A DNA stretch of 40,072 nt from Mycobacterium palustre (GCF_002101785.1 NZ_LQPJ01000067.1:1-40072), one strand, 5' to 3'. Positions 8,656-17,034 are shown, numbered from the stretch's first letter. Notes: generated by a model from the sequence alone, not told the origin. Numbers and translations: made by a program.

Positions 8656-9176
8656 ACCGGGCTCGGGGGCTCGGCATCGTCGTCCGAGGGGCCGAGCAGG
8701 TCGAGCTGCCACCACTCGACGTCGCGCCAGGCGCCCAGCTTCCAGCCCACGCGCGGGTAGTAGCCCACCGGCCGGAAGCCGAACGCCTTGTGCAGCGCGT
8801 TGCTCGCGTCGTTGGGCTGGGCGATGCCGGCGAACGCGCGCCGGAAACCGCGGTCGGCGAGCCGGCGCAGCAGCTCGGTGTAGAGCATTCGGCCGCCGCC
8901 GGTGCGCCGCACCGACGGCGCGAGGTAGATGGTCGTCTCGACCGCCCACCGGTACGCGGCGCGCGGATTGAACTGCGCCGCATACGCATACCCGACGACG
9001 CCGCCGTCGGTCTCCAGGACCAGCCATTCGTGGGCGCGGCTTATCCGGTCCGCCATCTCCTCGGCCGTCGGCACCTCCGTCTCGAACGAGATGACGGTGT
9101 CGAGCACGTAGGGGCGGTAGATGTCGACGCACGCGGCGGCATCGGCGGCGGTCGCGGGCCGCACGCGCGGCGGCAT
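8646..9176 (-). CDS. GNAT acetyltransferase of the phosphinothricin/methionine-sulfoximine type
   Basis: 176 residues, the usual size for the PAT/Bar-like branch of the GNAT superfamily. Visible: the family start VRPATAADAAACVDIYRPYV, followed by TVISFETEVPT, the acetyl-CoA-binding turn VRRTGGGRMLYTELLRRL, and the C-terminal GFRPVGYYPRVGWKLGAWRDVEWWQ. The family transfers acetyl from acetyl-CoA to the amino group of amino-acid analogues such as phosphinothricin or methionine sulfoximine; in environmental bacteria the natural substrate is often unclear. The ATG at 9174-9176 was chosen because it begins just before the domain; the frame stays open far upstream, but only as an antisense shadow of the next gene. 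It is oriented opposite to its neighbours. Confidence 0.85.
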   Translation of the reverse strand: MPPRVRPATAADAAACVDIYRPYVLDTVISFETEVPTAEEMADRISRAHEWLVLETDGGVVGYAYAAQFNPRAAYRWAVETTIYLAPSVRRTGGGRMLYTELLRRLADRGFRRAFAGIAQPNDASNALHKAFGFRPVGYYPRVGWKLGAWRDVEWWQLDLLGPSDDDAEPPSPVAT

Positions 9177-9275
9177 CAGGAAGCGAGGGCGTCCAGCCGC
9201 CCGCGGGTGTCGATGCCAAAGACCGATAAGCCACCGAGTGAAAGGCGTTCCATGGGATGAGGTTAGCGTCGTGGT

Positions 9276-10274
9276 ATGGATACGTTTCAAGCGCTGGTCG
9301 CGCGCCAAGACGGTGACCGGATCACCGCGTCGGTCGAGACGCTGAGCGCCTCCGACCTCCCGCCGGGCGACGTCACCATCCGGGTGCTGTATTCGAGCGT
9401 CAACTTCAAGGACGCGCTGGCGCTGACCCCGGGCGGCGGCGTGGTGCGCAACTACCCGGTGGTCCCGGGCATCGACCTCACGGGCGAGGTCGTCGAATCG
9501 GGTTCGCCCGACTTCGCCGTCGGCGACAAGGTGCTGGCGCACGGATACCAGATCGGCACCGGCCACCACGGCGGCTACGCCGAATACGCCCGGCTGCCCG
9601 CCGATCAGGTGGTGCCGCTGGGCGCGTTGAGCCCGCACGAGGGCGCCGCGATCGGCACCGCCGGCTTCACCGCCGCGATGAGCGTGCAGGCGCTGATCAA
9701 CTGGGGGATCGAACCCGGCGCCGGGTCGGTCGTCGTCACCGGCGCCTCGGGCGGCGTCGGCTCGGTCAGCGTGGACCTGCTGGCGGGGGCCGGCTATCGC
9801 GTGGTGGCGTCGAGCGGCAAGGAGAAGGCCGTCGGGATGCTGAAAGAGCTTGGCGCCGCGGAGGTTATCGGGCGGCTGCCCGAAGACCCGGACGCCAAAC
9901 CGCGGCCGCTGGCCAAGGCGCGCTGGGCGGCGGCGGTGGATTGCGTGGGCGGCGCGACCCTGGCCGACGTGCTCAGCGCCGTCGATTACGGCGGCGCGGT
10001 GGCCGCCAGCGGCCTGACCGGCGGGGCGGCGCTGCACACCACGGTGATGCCGTTCATCCTGCGCGGCGTGGCCCTGCTGGGCATGGACTCGGTGCAGCTG
10101 CCGATCGGCCCGCGCCGCAAACTGTGGGCGCTGCTGGGTGATTCGCTGCGGCCCCGCCATCTGGAGTCGGTGGTCAGCGACGTCGACGTCAAGGACGTCA
10201 TCGGGGTGCTGGACCAGCTGCGCGACGGCGCGTTCTCCGGCCGGGCGGTGGTGCGGGTCGCGGGCGGGTTCTGA
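9276..10274 (+). CDS. YhdH/AcuI-like zinc-free quinone oxidoreductase (acryloyl-CoA reductase family)
   Basis: 332 residues of the medium-chain dehydrogenase/reductase superfamily, YhdH/YhfP branch. Visible: VLYSSVNFKDALALTPGGGVVRNYP and PGIDLTGEVVESG in the N-terminal catalytic domain, and the NADPH-binding VVVTGASGGVGSVSV near residues 151-165. The MDR structural-zinc cysteines are absent, as is typical for this branch. Characterised members reduce acryloyl-CoA to propionyl-CoA with NADPH, so the likely role is detoxifying or using a reactive C3 enoyl-CoA; exact substrate inferred. It is followed by fadB4 after 22 bp, probably co-transcribed. The acetyltransferase diverges 99 bp upstream. 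Confidence 0.85.
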   Translation: MDTFQALVARQDGDRITASVETLSASDLPPGDVTIRVLYSSVNFKDALALTPGGGVVRNYPVVPGIDLTGEVVESGSPDFAVGDKVLAHGYQIGTGHHGGYAEYARLPADQVVPLGALSPHEGAAIGTAGFTAAMSVQALINWGIEPGAGSVVVTGASGGVGSVSVDLLAGAGYRVVASSGKEKAVGMLKELGAAEVIGRLPEDPDAKPRPLAKARWAAAVDCVGGATLADVLSAVDYGGAVAASGLTGGAALHTTVMPFILRGVALLGMDSVQLPIGPRRKLWALLGDSLRPRHLESVVSDVDVKDVIGVLDQLRDGAFSGRAVVRVAGGF

Positions 10275-10296
10275 GCTGAAAGTAGGCTGTCCGACC

Positions 10297-11268
10297 ATGC
10301 GCGCGGTTCAAGTGACTCGGCTCGACGGTCCGGACGCAATCGAGGTGACGGATGTCGCCGAACCCACCGGTGACGGCGTGGTCGTCGACGTCCACGCGGC
10401 GGGCGCGGCGTTCCCCGACGCCCTGCTCACCCGGGGCCTGTATCAGTACCGGCCGCAACCGCCGTTCGTGCTCGGCGCGGAGATCGCCGGGGTGGTGCGC
10501 TCGGCCCCGGACGATGCCCACGTGGCCGCCGGCGACCGGGTCGTCGGGCTGACCATGCTCACCGGCGGCATGGCCGAGGTTGCGGTGCTGGCGCCCGACC
10601 GCGTGTTCAAGCTGCCCGACAACGTGAGCTTCGAGGCCGGCGCCGGGCTGCTGTTCAACGACCTGACGGTGTATTTCGCGCTGAGCGTGCGCGGCCGCCT
10701 GGCCGCCGGCGAGACGGTGCTGGTGCACGGCGCCGCCGGCGGGATCGGGACCTCGACGCTGCGGCTGGCCCCGGTGCTCGGGGCGACGCGCACCATCGCG
10801 GTGGTCGGCACCGAGGAGAAGGCCCAGCTCGCCACGGCGGCCGGTGCCACCGACGTGGTGCTGGCCGAGGGGTTCAAGGACGCGGTCAAGGAGCTGACCC
10901 ACGGCCGCGGGGTCGACATCGTCGTCGACCCGGTCGGCGGCGACCGGTTCACCGATTCGCTGCGCTCCCTGGCGCCCGGCGGGCGGCTGCTGGTCGTGGG
11001 CTTCACCGGCGGCGAGATCCCCACCGTGAAGGTAAATCGGTTGTTGCTCAACAACCTTGACGTGGTCGGGGTCGGGTGGGGCGCCTGGACACTGTCGCAC
11101 CCCCACGCGCTGGCCGAGCAGTGGGCCGGCCTAGAGGAGCTTCTGTCCTCGGGCCGGCTCCGCCCGCCGCAGCCGGCGGTGTACCCGCTGGCCGAGGCCG
11201 CCGCCGCGGTCGCGTCGCTCGAGAATCGCACCGCCAAAGGAAAAGTCGTGCTGCGCGTGCGTGACTGA
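10297..11268 (+). CDS. fadB4: NADPH quinone oxidoreductase-like FadB4
   Basis: 323 residues, the same length as M. tuberculosis FadB4 (Rv3141), which also follows fadE24-fadE23. Despite the name it is not a 3-hydroxyacyl-CoA dehydrogenase but a medium-chain dehydrogenase/reductase of the quinone oxidoreductase type: N-terminal GroES-like domain (FVLGAEIAGVVRSAP), nucleotide-binding VLVHGAAGGIGTSTLRLA near residues 143-160, then DIVVDPVGGDRF and GGRLLVVGFTGG. It likely reduces an enoyl-CoA or alpha-beta unsaturated carbonyl with NADPH; the actual substrate is unknown. The start ATG has a weak upstream site. It ends just before the accessory acyl-CoA cluster. Confidence 0.85.
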   Translation: MRAVQVTRLDGPDAIEVTDVAEPTGDGVVVDVHAAGAAFPDALLTRGLYQYRPQPPFVLGAEIAGVVRSAPDDAHVAAGDRVVGLTMLTGGMAEVAVLAPDRVFKLPDNVSFEAGAGLLFNDLTVYFALSVRGRLAAGETVLVHGAAGGIGTSTLRLAPVLGATRTIAVVGTEEKAQLATAAGATDVVLAEGFKDAVKELTHGRGVDIVVDPVGGDRFTDSLRSLAPGGRLLVVGFTGGEIPTVKVNRLLLNNLDVVGVGWGAWTLSHPHALAEQWAGLEELLSSGRLRPPQPAVYPLAEAAAAVASLENRTAKGKVVLRVRD

Positions 11269-11296
11269 CGCGCGGCCTTGTGTGCGCCCGAAACGA

Positions 11297-11312
11297 AAAG
11301 TAAAGTCACTTT
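11297..11312. promoter_or_regulatory. Candidate operator AAAGT-AAAGT-C-ACTTT upstream of the CaiB cluster
   Basis: In a GC-rich setting this AT-rich site contains AAAGTCACTTT (11302-11312), a perfect odd palindrome, preceded directly by another AAAGT (11297-11301). It is about 37 bp upstream of the hydrolase remnant that opens the cluster, in the only non-coding stretch before the cluster genes. A natural candidate ligand is the TetR protein encoded within the cluster, but this is inference. No convincing -10/-35 pair was identified. Confidence 0.35.
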
Positions 11313-11348
11313 CAATTTCGTATCGCCCGCCGCCGAAAGCCGCCCGCC

Positions 11349-11651
11349 ATGGAATGCTTCGCCCACCTGCGCGAAAGCGGGGCGCCGCGCCTGCGGCCGG
11401 CCCGCTTCGGCACGCCGTGTGGCCGGCTGCCGGTGCCGGCGCTGGTGATCGGTAATCTGGCCGACGACGCCCGCACGCCCAGCCACACCCGTCGCCCCTT
11501 CGAAGCGATCGGGCACCCGGACAAGGAGATGCACGAAATCCTCGGCGCCACACACTATTACGCGGGTCCCGACCAGCGGGACGAGCTGCGTCACGCGGTC
11601 GGCATGGTCGCCGACTGGCTGGTCCGCCACGACTTCGCGGGCGCACCGTGA
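11349..11651 (+). pseudogene. Truncated alpha/beta hydrolase, C-terminal remnant
   Basis: About 100 codons carrying only the last third of an alpha/beta hydrolase. Visible: the strand and acid-residue region PALVIGNLADDARTPSHTRR and the histidine region EILGATHYYAGPDQRDELR, followed by the final helix VGMVADWLVRHDF. No nucleophile-elbow GxSxG and no N-terminal half occurs in any frame upstream; fadB4 ends 80 bp before. The 3' end is intact and overlaps the CoA-transferase start in a GTGA junction, so the original gene was probably the first of this operon and was 5'-truncated. It may still be translated, but should lack catalysis. The first 25 residues look degraded. Confidence 0.6.
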
Positions 11652-12850
11652 CTGCCGGCCCGCTGGACGGGATCAGGGTGCTCGAGCTGGGCACTTTGAT
11701 CGCCGGGCCGTTCGCCGGCCGGCTGCTCGGCGACATGGGCGCCGACGTCATCAAGGTCGAGCCGCCGGGCGCCCCGGACCCGTTGCGGAGCTGGGGTCAG
11801 GCCGAACTCGACGGGCATCGCGTCTTCTGGACGGTGCACGCGCGCAACAAACGGGCCGTCACTCTCGACCTGCGCCGGCCGCGCGGCCGGGAACTGTTCC
11901 TGGATCTCGTGGACAAATCCGACATCGTGGTCGAGAACTTCCGGCCGGGCACGCTGGAGAAATGGAACCTGGGCTACGACGTGCTCTGTGAGCGCAACCC
12001 CGGCGTCATCCTGGTCCGGGTATCCGGCTACGGCCAGACCGGACCCGACGCGCCCAAGGCGGGCTACGCCTCGGTGGCCGAGGCCGCCAGCGGGCTGAGG
12101 CACCTCAACGGCTTCCCGGGCGGGCCGCCGCCCCGGCTGGCGCTCTCGCTAGGCGACAGCCTGGCCGGCATGTTCGGCGCGCAGGGCGCGCTGGCCGCGC
12201 TGTACCGCCGCAGCGTCACCGGCCGGGGCCAGGTGGTCGACGTCGCGCTGACCGAATCATGTTTGGCCGTCCAGGAATCCACCATCCCCGACTACGACGT
12301 CGGCGGCGTGGTGCGCGGGCCGTCGGGCACCCGGCTGGAGGGCATCGCGCCGTCCAACATCTACCGCAGCGCCGACGGGTCGTGGGTGGTCATCGCCGCC
12401 AACCAGGACACCGTGTTCGCGCGCCTGTGCGCGGCGATGGGGCGCGCCGAGCTGGCCGCCGACGACCGGTTCGCCACGCACGTCGCGCGCGGCCGCAACC
12501 AGGACGAACTCGACAAGATCATCGGCGCCTGGGCCGCCGAGCGGCAACCGGGCGAGATCATCGAGACGCTCGGCGCCGCGGGCGTGATCGCGGGGCCGAT
12601 CAACACCGTCGCCGAGGTGGTCAACGACCCGCAGCTGCGGGCGCGCGGCATGCTGGTCCAGCACTACGACGAACGCGTCGGGCGCAACGTGCTGGGCCCG
12701 GGCGTCGTGCCGGTGCTGTCCGAGTCGCCGGGCGGCGTCCGCAACGCCGGCCCCGCCCGGCCGGGACAGCACAACGACGAGGTCTACATCGGGCTGCTCG
12801 GCAAGACCGCCGCGGAGCTCGAGGGGCTGAGGGCCGAGGGGGTGCTATGA
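11648..12850 (+). CDS. CaiB/BaiF family (class III) CoA-transferase
   Basis: 400 residues starting at GTG, which overlaps the stop of the hydrolase remnant by 4 nt. Class III CoA-transferases move CoA between carboxylic acids through an aspartyl-CoA thioester. Visible: N-terminal PLDGIRVLELGTLIAGPFAGRLLGD and DVIKVEPPGAPDPLR, VTLDLRRPRGRELF, the central VRVSGYGQTGP and Asp170 in LSLGDSLAGMFGA, the catalytic-aspartate position. The likely role is activating an organic acid to its CoA ester for the downstream dehydrogenase and lyase. Its stop overlaps the lyase start in an ATGA junction. The acid is not deducible; racemase-type members of the family cannot be excluded, though the DNA context favours CoA transfer. 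Confidence 0.9.
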   Translation: MTAGPLDGIRVLELGTLIAGPFAGRLLGDMGADVIKVEPPGAPDPLRSWGQAELDGHRVFWTVHARNKRAVTLDLRRPRGRELFLDLVDKSDIVVENFRPGTLEKWNLGYDVLCERNPGVILVRVSGYGQTGPDAPKAGYASVAEAASGLRHLNGFPGGPPPRLALSLGDSLAGMFGAQGALAALYRRSVTGRGQVVDVALTESCLAVQESTIPDYDVGGVVRGPSGTRLEGIAPSNIYRSADGSWVVIAANQDTVFARLCAAMGRAELAADDRFATHVARGRNQDELDKIIGAWAAERQPGEIIETLGAAGVIAGPINTVAEVVNDPQLRARGMLVQHYDERVGRNVLGPGVVPVLSESPGGVRNAGPARPGQHNDEVYIGLLGKTAAELEGLRAEGVL

Positions 12851-13755
12851 CGCGACCGCCGCCGTCGCACGTCGACATTCGCGAGGTGTCGCTGCGCGAC
12901 GGCCTGCAGATAGAAAAGCCGGTCCCGTTGGCCGCCAAGCTGGAACTGCTTGCCGCCGTCGCGGCGACCGGGGTCCGCGAGGTGGAGGCCACCGCCTTCG
13001 TGTCGCCGTCGAAAGTGCCCTCGATGGCCGACGCCGCCGAGCTCGCCGCGCACCTGCGCGACTACCCCGATATCGAGTTCTCGGCCCTGGTCGCCAGCCC
13101 GAACGGGGCGAAACGCGCCGTCGCGGCGGGACTGCGGTCGATCGAATACGTGGTCGCCGCCAGCGACGCGTTCAGCCGGGCCAACGTCGGGCGCACCAGC
13201 GCCGAGGCCACCAAGCAGATCGACGACATCGTCGGTATCGCGCACGACGCCGGTGTCACGGTCGAGGTCATCGTGGCCACCGCGTGGGATTGCCCCTTCG
13301 ACGGCCCGACCCCGCCCGACAGGGTCCTCGAGATCGGCGCGGCCGCCCGCGAGAGGGGCGTCGACCGGTTCTGCGTCGCCGACACCATCGGCACCACCAC
13401 CCCGCGGCGGACCAGTTCGCTGATCGCGCAACTGCGCCCGGTGATCGGCGACATGCCGCTGGGCGGGCACTTCCACAACACCCGCGGCGCCGGGCTGGCC
13501 AGCGCCTACGCGGCGGTCGGCTCTGGAGTCACCCGGCTGGACGCGTCGGTCGGCGGCCTGGGCGGTTGCCCGTTCGCGCCCGGCGCCACCGGCAACATCG
13601 CCACCGAGGACCTGGTCTACCTGTTGCGCGACAGCGACGTCGACGTCGACGTCGACCTGAACGCCGCCGTCGCCGCGGCCGAGGTGGCCAGATCGCTTGT
13701 CGGGCATGACCTGCCGAGCGCGCTGTTGCGCGCCGGCGACCGGATCCGGGACTGA
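12847..13755 (+). CDS. HMG-CoA-lyase-like DRE-TIM metallolyase
   Basis: 302 residues of the HMG-CoA lyase branch. Visible: Arg17-Asp18 in EVSLRDGLQIEK, the metal-binding HxH in GGHFHNTRG, the lyase signature GGLGGCPFAPGATGN with its cysteine, and the metal-ligand Asn. These cleave a 3-hydroxy-3-methylacyl-CoA-type substrate into acetyl-CoA and a ketone product; in leucine or isovalerate breakdown this gives acetoacetate. The HxHDT seen in typical HMG-CoA lyases reads HxHNT here, so a related substrate is possible. An acidic DVDVDVD stretch near residue 265 comes from a GACGTC tandem repeat. ATG overlaps the upstream stop (ATGA) and its own stop overlaps tetR (TGATG). Confidence 0.88.
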   Translation: MTRPPPSHVDIREVSLRDGLQIEKPVPLAAKLELLAAVAATGVREVEATAFVSPSKVPSMADAAELAAHLRDYPDIEFSALVASPNGAKRAVAAGLRSIEYVVAASDAFSRANVGRTSAEATKQIDDIVGIAHDAGVTVEVIVATAWDCPFDGPTPPDRVLEIGAAARERGVDRFCVADTIGTTTPRRTSSLIAQLRPVIGDMPLGGHFHNTRGAGLASAYAAVGSGVTRLDASVGGLGGCPFAPGATGNIATEDLVYLLRDSDVDVDVDLNAAVAAAEVARSLVGHDLPSALLRAGDRIRD

Positions 13756-14366
13756 TGCCCGCCGGGCTGCTGACCGCCAAGGGCCGCCAGACCAGGCAGG
13801 CCATCGAGCGGGCGGCCCGAAAGCTGTTCGCCGAACGCGGCTTTCACGGCACCACGCTCGCCGACATCACCTCGGCGGCCGGCAAGTCGCCGGCGGTCTT
13901 CTACCGATATTTCGCCGACAAGGAGGACCTCCTGGCCGCGCTGGCGGAATCCTTTCTGCACGAGGTCGTCGAATCGTCCGGGCTGCGCCTGCATTTGCCG
14001 GACTCCCCCGACGACGACGCGTTCTTCACCTCGGTGGTCACCGCCTACTGGGACATGTTCAAGCAGAACATCGGCATCATGATCGCCGTCGCGCAGCTCG
14101 CCGCCACCCAGCGGCGCTTCGCGAACGTCCAGAACGAATTTCGGCGCTTCGGCATGGACATCGTGGCCGCCTCGGTCCGCCGCGCCCAGGAGCAGGGTTA
14201 CGGAACCGAACTCAATCCGCAGCACACCGCGGCGGCGATCGCGCTGCTGTTCGAGAACTTCACCAGCGTCGTCGTCGGACCGTCCGGCCTGGGCCTGCGG
14301 ATCAGCGACGAGGACGCCATCGCCACCCTGTCGAGGGTCTGGAAGAAAACCCTGTACGGCGCCTGA
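13755..14366 (+). CDS. TetR-family transcriptional regulator
   Basis: 203 residues. The N-terminal helix-turn-helix is clear: RKLFAERGFHGTTLADITSAAGKSPAVFYRYFADKEDLL lies at about residues 17-55 (shown here as successive family blocks AERGFHGTTLADITSAAG and VFYRYFADKEDLL). The C-terminal ligand-binding half is helical and unassignable. TetR repressors in actinobacterial acyl-CoA operons usually release DNA on binding an acyl-CoA intermediate. Its start overlaps the stop of the lyase (TGATG), so it is inside the operon it probably controls; candidate site AAAGTAAAGTCACTTT at 11297-11312. It could also control fadE24 through the 5850-5871 palindrome, but nothing shows this. Confidence 0.88.
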   Translation: MPAGLLTAKGRQTRQAIERAARKLFAERGFHGTTLADITSAAGKSPAVFYRYFADKEDLLAALAESFLHEVVESSGLRLHLPDSPDDDAFFTSVVTAYWDMFKQNIGIMIAVAQLAATQRRFANVQNEFRRFGMDIVAASVRRAQEQGYGTELNPQHTAAAIALLFENFTSVVVGPSGLGLRISDEDAIATLSRVWKKTLYGA

Positions 14367-14389
14367 GCCGTTCCGAAGGAGTTGTCACC

Positions 14390-15628
14390 GTGGATTTCAC
14401 TCTGCCAGAACACCTTCCGCGGCTGCTCGCCGAGATGGACGAGTTCATCGAGGCCGAGATCAAGCCGCTGGAGCGCGAGAACATCCAATACTTCGACCGG
14501 CGCCGCGAACACGCCCGCACCGACTGGGAGCACGACGGCATCCCGACGCGCGAGTGGGAGGACCTGCTCGCCGAGATGCGCAGGCGCGCCGACAAGGCGG
14601 GCTGGCTGCGCTATGGACTGCCGGCCTCGCTGGGCGGCCGCGACGGCACCAACCTCGACATGGCCGTCATCCGGGAGCACTTGGCGCACAAGGGTCTTGG
14701 ACTGCACAACGACCTGCAGAACGAGTCGTCGATCGTCGGAAACTTCCCGCAGGTGATCATGATGGAGCGGTTCGGCACCGACGAGCAGCGCCGCCTGTGG
14801 TCGGAGGCGCTGATCACCGGGGAGCGGTCCATGGCCTTCGGGCTCACCGAGCCGGGGCACGGCTCCGACGCGACCTGGCTGGAAACCCGCGCCGAACCCG
14901 ACGGGGACGGCTGGGTCATCAACGGCGCCAAGCGCTTCAACACCGGCGTGCACCGCGCCACCCACGACCTGGTCTTCGCCCGCACCTCCGGTGAGCCGGG
15001 CGCGGCCGTGGGCATCACCGCGTTTTTGGTACCCACCGACGCGCCCGGCTTCCGGGTGCCCTACTACTGGTGGACGTTCAACATGCCCACCGACCACGGC
15101 GAGGTCGAGCTGACCGACGTGCGGGTGCCGGCCGACGCGGTGCTCGGCGAGGTGGACCGCGGCCTCGAGGTGGCCCAGACGTTCTTGCACGAGAACCGGA
15201 TCCGGCAGGCGGCGAGCAGCCTGGGCGCGGCGCAGTACTGCATCGACCGCGCCGCCGAATATGCCGCCGGGCGCACGGTGTTCGGCAAGCCGCTCTCGGC
15301 CAACCAGGCCGTGCAATGGCCCCTGGCCGAGCTGCAGACCGAGGCCCAGATGGTGCGGCTGCTGGTGCACTACGCGGCCTGGCACCTGGACCGCGACCAC
15401 CACATGGAGGTCTCCGACAAGGTGTCGATGGCCAACTACCGGGCCAACCGGCTGGTCTGCGACGCCGCCGACCGGGCCATGCAGGTATTCGGCGGCCTCG
15501 GATACAGCCGCCACGAGCCGTTCGAACACATCTACCGCCACCACCGCCGCTACCGGATCACCGAGGGCGCCGAGGAGATCCAGATCCGCCGGGTGGCGCA
15601 GCGGCTGTTCAAGTTCGGCCGGAAGTGA
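14390..15628 (+). CDS. Acyl-CoA dehydrogenase
   Basis: 412 residues from GTG (VDFTLPEHLPRLLAEM), with AAGGAG 8 nt upstream. Full acyl-CoA dehydrogenase: N-terminal helical domain, FGLTEPGHGSDATWLETRA (FAD/substrate loop), WVINGAKRFNTGVHRATHDLVF, and the C-terminal AMQVFGGLGYSRHEPFEHIY and YRITEGAEEIQIRRVAQRL, with Glu of TEGAEE at the catalytic position. It resembles the long-chain or branched FadE types often found beside phosphotransferase (ACAD10-like) proteins, which fits the next gene. Its stop overlaps the phosphotransferase GTG (GTGA). It presumably oxidises the CoA ester made by the CoA-transferase; the substrate is unknown. Confidence 0.9.
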   Translation: MDFTLPEHLPRLLAEMDEFIEAEIKPLERENIQYFDRRREHARTDWEHDGIPTREWEDLLAEMRRRADKAGWLRYGLPASLGGRDGTNLDMAVIREHLAHKGLGLHNDLQNESSIVGNFPQVIMMERFGTDEQRRLWSEALITGERSMAFGLTEPGHGSDATWLETRAEPDGDGWVINGAKRFNTGVHRATHDLVFARTSGEPGAAVGITAFLVPTDAPGFRVPYYWWTFNMPTDHGEVELTDVRVPADAVLGEVDRGLEVAQTFLHENRIRQAASSLGAAQYCIDRAAEYAAGRTVFGKPLSANQAVQWPLAELQTEAQMVRLLVHYAAWHLDRDHHMEVSDKVSMANYRANRLVCDAADRAMQVFGGLGYSRHEPFEHIYRHHRRYRITEGAEEIQIRRVAQRLFKFGRK

Positions 15629-17013
15629 CGCTGCAGGACCGGCTGGCCGCGGTGCTGAGCCCGGTGCTCGGCGCCGACTCTGAGGCCCTGGCGATCGAGA
15701 ACCTGCGCGCGCTGACCGGGGGCGCCAGCCGCACGACGTGGGCCTTCGACGCCGTCGTCGGCGAGGAACGGCGGCCGCTGATCCTGCGCACGGGCCCGCC
15801 CGACGACGTGCACGCCGGCATGGAACTGGAAGCCCGCGCGCAGGCCGCCGCCGCGGCCGCCGGCGCGCCCGTCCCCCATATTTTGGCCGCCGAGGATTCC
15901 GTTGCCGCGCTCGGCAATCCGTTCCTGATCTGCGACGAGATCAAGGGCGAGACCATCGTCCGGCGCATCCAGCGTCAGCTCGACGACACCGGCGGGCCCG
16001 CGGGCCGCGCGCGGCTGCTGCGGCAGTGCGCGCGGGCGCTGGCCGCCATCCACCGGGCCGACCCGCGGATCCCGGGACTGGCCGGCGGCGACCAACTGGA
16101 CCAGTGGCGCGGGCGTCTCGACGCGATGGGCGACACCACCGCCACCTTCGAATGGGCGTTTCGCTGGCTCGCGGCCAACCGACGGCGCATGTCCCCGCCG
16201 TCGAACGCGGTCCTGGTGCACGGGGACTTCCGGATGGGAAACCTGATCGTCGACGGGTCTGACCTGGCCGCGGTGCTCGACTGGGAACTGGTGCACGCCG
16301 GCGAGCCGTACGAAGACCTGGCCTGGTTCTGCATCCGGGCCTGGCGGTTCGGCGCCCCGGCCGGCATGGGTGCGGGGGGGCTGGGCAGCGTGGAGAGTTT
16401 CCTGCGAGCCTACGAGGGGGCCGGCGGGACGACCGTCGACCGGGCCACGTTTCACTGGTGGCTGGTGCTGGCCACGCTGCGCTGGGGCATTATCTGCCGC
16501 CACCAGGCGGAGCGGCACCTGAGCGGCCAGGTCCGGTCGGTGGAGCTGGCGGCGATCGGGCGGCGGGTCTGCGAGACCGAGTGGGACCTGCTCGGACTGC
16601 TCGACGCGCCCGGTGACGGCGCGCCCCCCGCAGCGGCGAGGGGGACGGGCGGGCGATCGGAGGGGGCGGCGGCCGTGAGTGGCGCCTACGGCCGGCCGGT
16701 CGCCGCCGAACTCGTGGCCGCCGTCGCCGAGTTCCTCGAAACCGACGTGCGCGAGGCGACCACCGGACAGGTCAACTTCCATGCCAGGGTGGCCGCCAAC
16801 GCGTTGCGCATCGTGCAGCGCGAGCTGCGGGACGAGGGGCAGGCGGCATGCCGGGACGCGTTGGCCGGCTTGGGTTTCGCCGACGAAAACGGGCTGGCCG
16901 CCGCCATCCGCGCCGGCGAAATGGACGGGCGCGCCGACGAGGTCCTCGCCTGCCTGCGCACGCTGGTGCGGCGCCGCCTGGCCGTCGCCCATCCCGGCTA
17001 CGAAACCGAATAG
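15625..17013 (+). CDS. APH-family phosphotransferase fused to a DUF6285-like C-terminal domain
   Basis: 462 residues in one frame. Residues 1-340 are an aminoglycoside-phosphotransferase-fold kinase: LTGGASRTTWAFDAV, the ATP-site LILRTGP, catalytic VHGDFRMGNLIVDG, and the Mg-binding AVLDWELVHAGEPYEDLAW. This matches the ACAD10/11-type kinase domain, which pairs with acyl-CoA dehydrogenases and phosphorylates hydroxyacyl-CoAs. After a Gly/Ala/Pro linker (about 340-350), residues 351-462 form a DUF6285-type domain (FLETDVREATTGQVNFHARV, RRRLAVAHPGYE). In related genomes these are usually two adjacent genes. An internal GTG at 16675, with GGAGGGGG just upstream, could still initiate the second domain separately. 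The GTG start overlaps the upstream stop. Confidence 0.8.
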   Translation: MTLQDRLAAVLSPVLGADSEALAIENLRALTGGASRTTWAFDAVVGEERRPLILRTGPPDDVHAGMELEARAQAAAAAAGAPVPHILAAEDSVAALGNPFLICDEIKGETIVRRIQRQLDDTGGPAGRARLLRQCARALAAIHRADPRIPGLAGGDQLDQWRGRLDAMGDTTATFEWAFRWLAANRRRMSPPSNAVLVHGDFRMGNLIVDGSDLAAVLDWELVHAGEPYEDLAWFCIRAWRFGAPAGMGAGGLGSVESFLRAYEGAGGTTVDRATFHWWLVLATLRWGIICRHQAERHLSGQVRSVELAAIGRRVCETEWDLLGLLDAPGDGAPPAAARGTGGRSEGAAAVSGAYGRPVAAELVAAVAEFLETDVREATTGQVNFHARVAANALRIVQRELRDEGQAACRDALAGLGFADENGLAAAIRAGEMDGRADEVLACLRTLVRRRLAVAHPGYETE

Positions 17014-17034
17014 CGATCGGATGAGGAGAAAGCC

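Noticed and set aside
9177..10298. N-terminal extension of the acetyltransferase frame
   Set aside because: Antisense to the AcuI-like reductase; the GNAT domain begins right after the ATG at 9174-9176.
12259..12846. Extended N-terminus for the HMG-CoA-lyase-like gene
   Set aside because: It overlaps the CoA-transferase in another frame with Arg/Gly-rich sequence; the ATGA junction at 12847 is the natural start.
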